DNA from: a bacterium
GTDB lineage: Bacteria > AUK180
Assembly (NCBI GenBank): GCA_030622125.1
Contig: JAUXGM010000080.1
Location: forward strand, 1 to 10,249
Direction: 5' to 3'
Length of the DNA stretch: 10,249 nt
A model generated the notes under the pieces. It did no database searches. It had not been told where the DNA came from and saw only the letters and a list, made by a program, of their open reading frames with translations. Shown here piece by piece: positions 7,550-10,249 of the stretch. Within the stretch, counting starts at the first letter, position 1. Each line of letters starts with the position of its first letter. Position numbers and translations under genes: made by a program.

Positions 7550-7576
7550 AGATTAGACGGATTAAACGGATTAAAA
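7550..7576. repeat. 9-bp imperfect tandem repeat (GGATTAAAC-type, three units)
   Basis: Three consecutive nonamers: AGATTAGAC, GGATTAAAC and GGATTAAAA. It directly follows the TTAACCACAG motif that also accompanies the other copy of the 67-bp repeat, so it is probably part of the same composite intergenic repeat family. Noncoding. Confidence 0.7.
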
Positions 7577-7594
7577 ATAATAATTTTTTTTACT

Positions 7595-7661
7595 AAAGGT
7601 AAAAATGTTTAATGTAGAAGATTGAAATTCGCATCTTCTACCTCTTAATTTATTTACCTTT
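7595..7661. repeat. nested inverted repeat (outer and inner 9-bp stems)
   Basis: The outer arms AAAGGTAAA (7595-7603) and TTTACCTTT (7653-7661) are perfectly complementary. They enclose a second perfect pair, GTAGAAGAT (7614-7622) and ATCTTCTAC (7633-7641), with a 10-nt loop. A transcript of either strand could fold into one two-part hairpin. The function is unknown. It is not followed by a T-run as a terminator on either strand would be. Confidence 0.6.
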
Positions 7662-7663
7662 TT

Positions 7664-7687
7664 AAAGATGAAACTTATTTCATCTTT
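7664..7687. repeat. 10-bp inverted repeat with 4-nt loop
   Basis: AAAGATGAAA (7664-7673) and TTTCATCTTT (7678-7687) are perfect complements around the loop CTTA. It starts 2 bp after the nested hairpin and ends 2 bp before the next one. It could act as a weak terminator or as part of a structured RNA, but AT-richness and lack of a clean T-tract leave this open. Confidence 0.6.
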
Positions 7688-7689
7688 TA

Positions 7690-7710
7690 TCTCAATCTTT
7701 CTGATTGAGG
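7690..7710. repeat. 7-8-bp inverted repeat, third stem-loop of the cluster
   Basis: CTCAATC (7691-7697) and GATTGAG (7703-7709) pair around the loop TTTCT, with an additional T-G pair outside. On the plus strand it is followed by an A-run rather than a T-run. It completes a run of consecutive stems spanning 7595-7710. Confidence 0.55.
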
Positions 7711-7751
7711 AAAAAAATTATTGAAAACAGAAAAATATCGCATTAAATAAT

Positions 7752-7780
7752 TTGATTTTTGACGTTAAATATATTATAAT
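7752..7780 (+). promoter_or_regulatory. candidate sigma70-type promoter for the restriction gene
   Basis: TTGATT (7752-7757), a 17-bp spacer and a perfect TATAAT (7775-7780). The predicted start is near 7787, giving a leader of about 220 nt before the restriction gene at 8010 and coinciding with the ATG of a possible 30-codon ORF. A second TATAAT at 8002-8007 abuts the gene start but has no well-placed -35 box. Confidence 0.6.
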
Positions 7781-7787
7781 CAAGCAA

Positions 7788-7880
7788 ATGAAAAAGTATG
7801 AAATCAAAATAACAAAAGGGCAAAGTTGGAAGATAATAAGCCCTTTGGATAAAATGGAAAAGGAAAGGGAGAATAAGTGA
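7788..7880 (+). CDS. possible leaderless small ORF, 30 codons, unrecognised
   Basis: The ATG at 7788 opens a 30-codon frame ending TGA at 7880, beginning MKKYEIKITKGQSWKI and ending in a charged KMEKERENK tail. No ribosome binding site precedes it, but the predicted transcription start lies at or next to the ATG, so leaderless translation is conceivable. It is highly charged (many K and E), has no membrane segment, and I recognise no family. It could be a leader peptide, the relic of a displaced gene, or chance; in AT-rich DNA the last is quite possible. Confidence 0.25.
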   Translation: MKKYEIKITKGQSWKIISPLDKMEKERENK

Positions 7881-7894
7881 ATAGATTTGCGATG

Positions 7895-7913
7895 TATCCG
7901 AACCATTCGGATA
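7895..7913 (+). repeat. 8-bp hairpin in the leader of the restriction gene
   Basis: TATCCGAA (7895-7902) and TTCGGATA (7906-7913) are perfect complements with the loop CCA; a G-T pair and a T-A pair extend the stem to 10 bp. It sits about 100 nt upstream of the restriction gene, with no T-run after it, so a terminator is unlikely. Confidence 0.55.
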
Positions 7914-8009
7914 TACAATGTTAGGTGAAAGACTTTGCCCCATCTTTTTTTAGGAGTAGTGTAGACCATTCATGGTTAGCTTTGAGAAATGGTTATAGGG
8001 ATATAATAA

Positions 8010-10249
8010 ATGAACATTAAAGAAAATGCAAAAAAAGAAATTGCAAAACTTGTTGATTATTTTCAATCTAATTACGAATCATTTATGCAAAAATCTGGTG
8101 ATGAGGGTGAAAGAGAAATTGAAGAATATTTAATAACACCTTTTTTTAAAGCTCTTGGTTGGTTCGATAATTATCCTGAAACATCCGTAGAGTTGAGAGA
8201 TGTAAAATTTCAAGAAAGCATTTCATTAAAGCGAGGACTTTCAAGAGGTGGAAAAGGGACAAAAAAAGTTGATTATGCCTTTAGAATAAATGGAGTTAAT
8301 CAATTTTTTATTGAAGCAAAAATACCAAGTAGAGATTTGAGACCAAAAGTAGGGAATAAAATTTCACAGGACACGATTGAAAGCATCTGGCAAGCTAAAA
8401 CCTATAGCTGGAGTAAAGATGTTCCGATTGTAATTTTAACAGATTTTGAAGAATTTCGGGTTTTTAATACAATAAAAAAACCAAACAAGAAAAGATATTT
8501 TGATCAAGTCATAGATGTACTGGATATCAATTATACTGATTATTTAGATAAATTTGATTTAATATGGGATACATTTTCAAAAGAAGCTGTAGAAAATGGT
8601 TCTTTAGAAAAATATCAAGAAAGCTCAGAATTTATTACACGACAAACAATTGATGAAGCTCTTCTTGAAACTATCGACAATTGGAGAAAAAAATTAGCTG
8701 AGAATATTATATATAACATTAAAAAGAACAACAGTAATTTCCCAGCAAGTAATGAATTGACCAATATTGTACAAACTATTATCGATCGAATTTTATTTAT
8801 TCGATTTTTAGAGGACAATGGAATTGAACAAACAATTATATTAAAAAAATATCTTAAACCTCAATATAATTCAAAAGTTATCTATTCAGAAATAGTCAAA
8901 GATTTTGAAAGTTTAGCCCCATATTACAATGGATCAATATTTGGAACAAATAACAATTCACATCCGGCAAATAGTGTAATAATTAGTAACATTACAATAA
9001 AAAACATTTTATCCGAATTATATGACGATTCCCCTTATGATTTTTCAGTTATACCAATAGATATAATTGGTAGAATCTATGAAAGATTTTTAGGTAAAAT
9101 TATTACTGTTACAAATAAAGGTGGCTTTTCAATTGAACATAAAGAAGATATAAGAAAAGCGGGAGGTATATTTTATACTCCAAAGTTTGTAGTTGAATAC
9201 ATTGTTGAAAAAACAGTAGGAAAACTAATTAAAAATAAAAACCCTAGAGATATTAGTAAAATCAAAATATTAGATCCAGCATGTGGTAGCGGCTCGTTTT
9301 TACTTGGAGCCTTTGAAAGAATAATAAAGGAACATGAAAAATATTATTATAAAGAATATCAGAAAGGCAAGCTTGCTGGAAAGGACAAAGATTGGTTAAT
9401 TGTTAAAGATAAAAATGAAGAGATGGTGAAAATAACAGTCAAAAAAAAGAAAGATATATTATTAAACAATATTTACGGTGTTGACTTAGATAAACAAGCC
9501 GTAGAAGTAGCTCAAATGAGTCTCTATTTAAAATTATTAGAAGATGAGACCTTTGAGGTAAAGCAACCAACACTTCAGGGCATGAAAACTACTGTTTTAC
9601 CAGATCTTAATAATAACATAATTTCAGGCAATTCTTTAATTGGCACAAATATTGGGTTTCTTTCAACAGGGAATATTATTAAAATAAATCCTAAAAATTA
9701 TGAAGATTTATTTTCTTTTTTTACTGGAGAAAAATTTCATGCAGTTATTGGAAATCCTCCATATTTAAATATTGATGATACATGGGGTCAAAAAGATATA
9801 AGATTGCAATACATTAAAGATAATTATTCAGAAGTCTATAATGATAAAACTGACATATTATTCTATTTTCTAAATAAAGCTGTAACTCTTTCACAAGATT
9901 ATACTGGTTTCATTGTTTCAAGAGCATTTCTTGAAGCATATAAAGCAAATAAACTAAGGAAATGGTTATCAGAAAACACGTATGTGATTGAGCTGATCGA
10001 TTTCAGAAATCATTATATTTTTAAAGGAGTTGGAATCACTACTTGTATTTTGATTTTAAAAAATAAAAGCAGAAAAAAAGAATCCATAATCTATAAAAAA
10101 AATGATACAAAAGTAATATTAAATAATTTGAATATACAACTACCACAATCAAAATATTTTGATAAAATCAACATACCAAGTACATCATTTGGTGAAGATA
10201 TCTGGTCATTTTCAGAAAAGAATACACAAGTCATATTAAATAAAATTGA
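8010..10249 (+). CDS. Type IIG-like restriction-modification protein, N-terminal 746 residues (partial)
   Basis: A frame open from the ATG at 8010 to the window edge, with no stop in 746 codons. The residues at about 30-170 resemble the HsdR N-terminal nuclease fold, with VDYAF (D88) and FFIEAK (E102, K104) as the likely PD-(D/E)xK site. A helical linker follows. Then come the N6-adenine methyltransferase motifs: GGIFYTP (385-391, motif X), ILDPACGSGSF (420-430, SAM binding), GVDLDKQAVEVA (490-501) and NPPY (582-585, catalytic). The region after 600 would lead into a TaqI/Eco57I-like target recognition domain, which is missing here because the window ends. Fusion of cleavage and methylation in one chain is the Type IIG arrangement: modification and restriction of the same recognition sequence, with specificity unknown. 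AGGG lies 9 nt upstream of the ATG. The gene is visibly more AT-rich than the operon and on the opposite strand, consistent with horizontal acquisition. A solitary methylase in a larger phage-defence locus cannot be excluded. Confidence 0.88.
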   Translation, partial: MNIKENAKKEIAKLVDYFQSNYESFMQKSGDEGEREIEEYLITPFFKALGWFDNYPETSVELRDVKFQESISLKRGLSRGGKGTKKVDYAFRINGVNQFFIEAKIPSRDLRPKVGNKISQDTIESIWQAKTYSWSKDVPIVILTDFEEFRVFNTIKKPNKKRYFDQVIDVLDINYTDYLDKFDLIWDTFSKEAVENGSLEKYQESSEFITRQTIDEALLETIDNWRKKLAENIIYNIKKNNSNFPASNELTNIVQTIIDRILFIRFLEDNGIEQTIILKKYLKPQYNSKVIYSEIVKDFESLAPYYNGSIFGTNNNSHPANSVIISNITIKNILSELYDDSPYDFSVIPIDIIGRIYERFLGKIITVTNKGGFSIEHKEDIRKAGGIFYTPKFVVEYIVEKTVGKLIKNKNPRDISKIKILDPACGSGSFLLGAFERIIKEHEKYYYKEYQKGKLAGKDKDWLIVKDKNEEMVKITVKKKKDILLNNIYGVDLDKQAVEVAQMSLYLKLLEDETFEVKQPTLQGMKTTVLPDLNNNIISGNSLIGTNIGFLSTGNIIKINPKNYEDLFSFFTGEKFHAVIGNPPYLNIDDTWGQKDIRLQYIKDNYSEVYNDKTDILFYFLNKAVTLSQDYTGFIVSRAFLEAYKANKLRKWLSENTYVIELIDFRNHYIFKGVGITTCILILKNKSRKKESIIYKKNDTKVILNNLNIQLPQSKYFDKINIPSTSFGEDIWSFSEKNTQVILNKI

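Larger units (their letters stand above)
7365..8009. other. 645-bp gene-poor divergent region between the tRNA operon and the restriction gene
   Basis: There is no convincing protein gene here. The region holds, in order: the minus-strand tRNA promoter, copy B of the 67-bp repeat, an AT-rich stretch, a 9-bp tandem repeat, three stem-loop-capable inverted repeats, a plus-strand promoter, a possible 30-codon ORF and two short palindromes ahead of the restriction gene. Open frames on the minus strand at 7718-7969 lack family features and ribosome binding sites and cross the promoter, so I do not call them. Confidence 0.8.

Noticed and set aside
7614-7641. CRISPR repeat-like unit with GATTGAAAT inside a short palindrome
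   Set aside because: Only one copy is present, with no spacers or cas genes in the window.
7759-7780. Promoter formed by TTGACG (7759-7764) with TATAAT (7775-7780)
   Set aside because: The spacer would be only 10 bp; TTGATT at 7752-7757 gives the proper 17 bp with the same -10 box.
7893-7925. Integron attC-like site (hairpin followed by GTTAGGT, which fits GTTRRRY)
   Set aside because: No matching RYYYAAC partner on the other side of a cassette-like stem and no integrase nearby; the 7-mer fit is expected by chance.
7718-7969. Two overlapping minus-strand frames, hydrophobic and Ile/Leu/Phe-rich
   Set aside because: Antisense shadow of AT-rich DNA; no ribosome binding site, and the frames cross the plus-strand promoter and the hairpin in the leader. 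The hydrophobicity reflects T-rich codons.
7289-8010. tRNA-targeted integrative island carrying the restriction gene
   Set aside because: Site-specific islands usually insert at the 3' end of a tRNA gene and leave a duplicated 3' fragment. Here the restriction gene lies on the 5' side of tRNA-His and no duplicated tRNA end was seen.

Overview
This window looks like AT-rich chromosomal DNA from a bacterium, probably an uncultured lineage. I cannot name the phylum from the sequence. The gene set (trigger factor, ClpP, ClpX, Lon, a SpoU-family RNA methyltransferase, TatD) is bacterial. The dispersed repeat motifs (CTCACCGCAGAGACGC-like, AACCACAGA-like and the AATTCTC heptamer) resemble repeats I associate with several environmental candidate phyla and Bacteroidetes-like genomes; that association is recollection, not proof.

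Layout. Positions 1-183 are repeat DNA: a 7-bp tandem array and then one copy (A) of a 67-bp repeat that abuts the tatD stop codon. From 7364 down to 184 everything is on the minus strand and reads as one compact transcription unit: tRNA-His(GTG), tRNA-Lys(CTT), tRNA-Leu(TAG), tig, clpP, clpX, lon, a TrmH/SpoU-type RNA 2'-O-methyltransferase, and tatD. A consensus sigma70-type promoter (TTGACA, 17 bp, TATAAT) lies just upstream of tRNA-His. Gene junctions are 19 bp or less or overlap (tig/clpP 13 bp apart, clpX start overlapping clpP stop as ATGA, lon start overlapping clpX stop as TAATG, methyltransferase 2 bp after lon, tatD overlapping by 8 bp), which points to cotranscription and translational coupling. 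The proteins form a protein-quality-control set: TF folds nascent chains, ClpXP and Lon unfold and degrade proteins. The tRNAs, RNA methyltransferase and TatD tie the unit to translation and nucleic-acid maintenance.

Positions 7365-8009 are a 645-bp gene-poor divergent region. It holds the tRNA promoter, an inverted copy (B) of the 67-bp repeat, a 9-bp tandem repeat, a run of three stem-loop-capable inverted repeats, a near-consensus plus-strand promoter, a possible 30-codon ORF and short palindromes ahead of the last gene. From 8010 to the window edge, on the plus strand, is the first 746 codons of a fused restriction-modification protein: an N-terminal PD-(D/E)xK-like nuclease domain followed by an N6-adenine methyltransferase with an NPPY motif. 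It is cut by the window end.

The most notable unexplained features are the perfect 67-bp inverted repeat pair that brackets the whole tRNA-chaperone-protease operon and the cluster of stem-loops upstream of the restriction gene. I did not see convincing evidence for a wholly new system.
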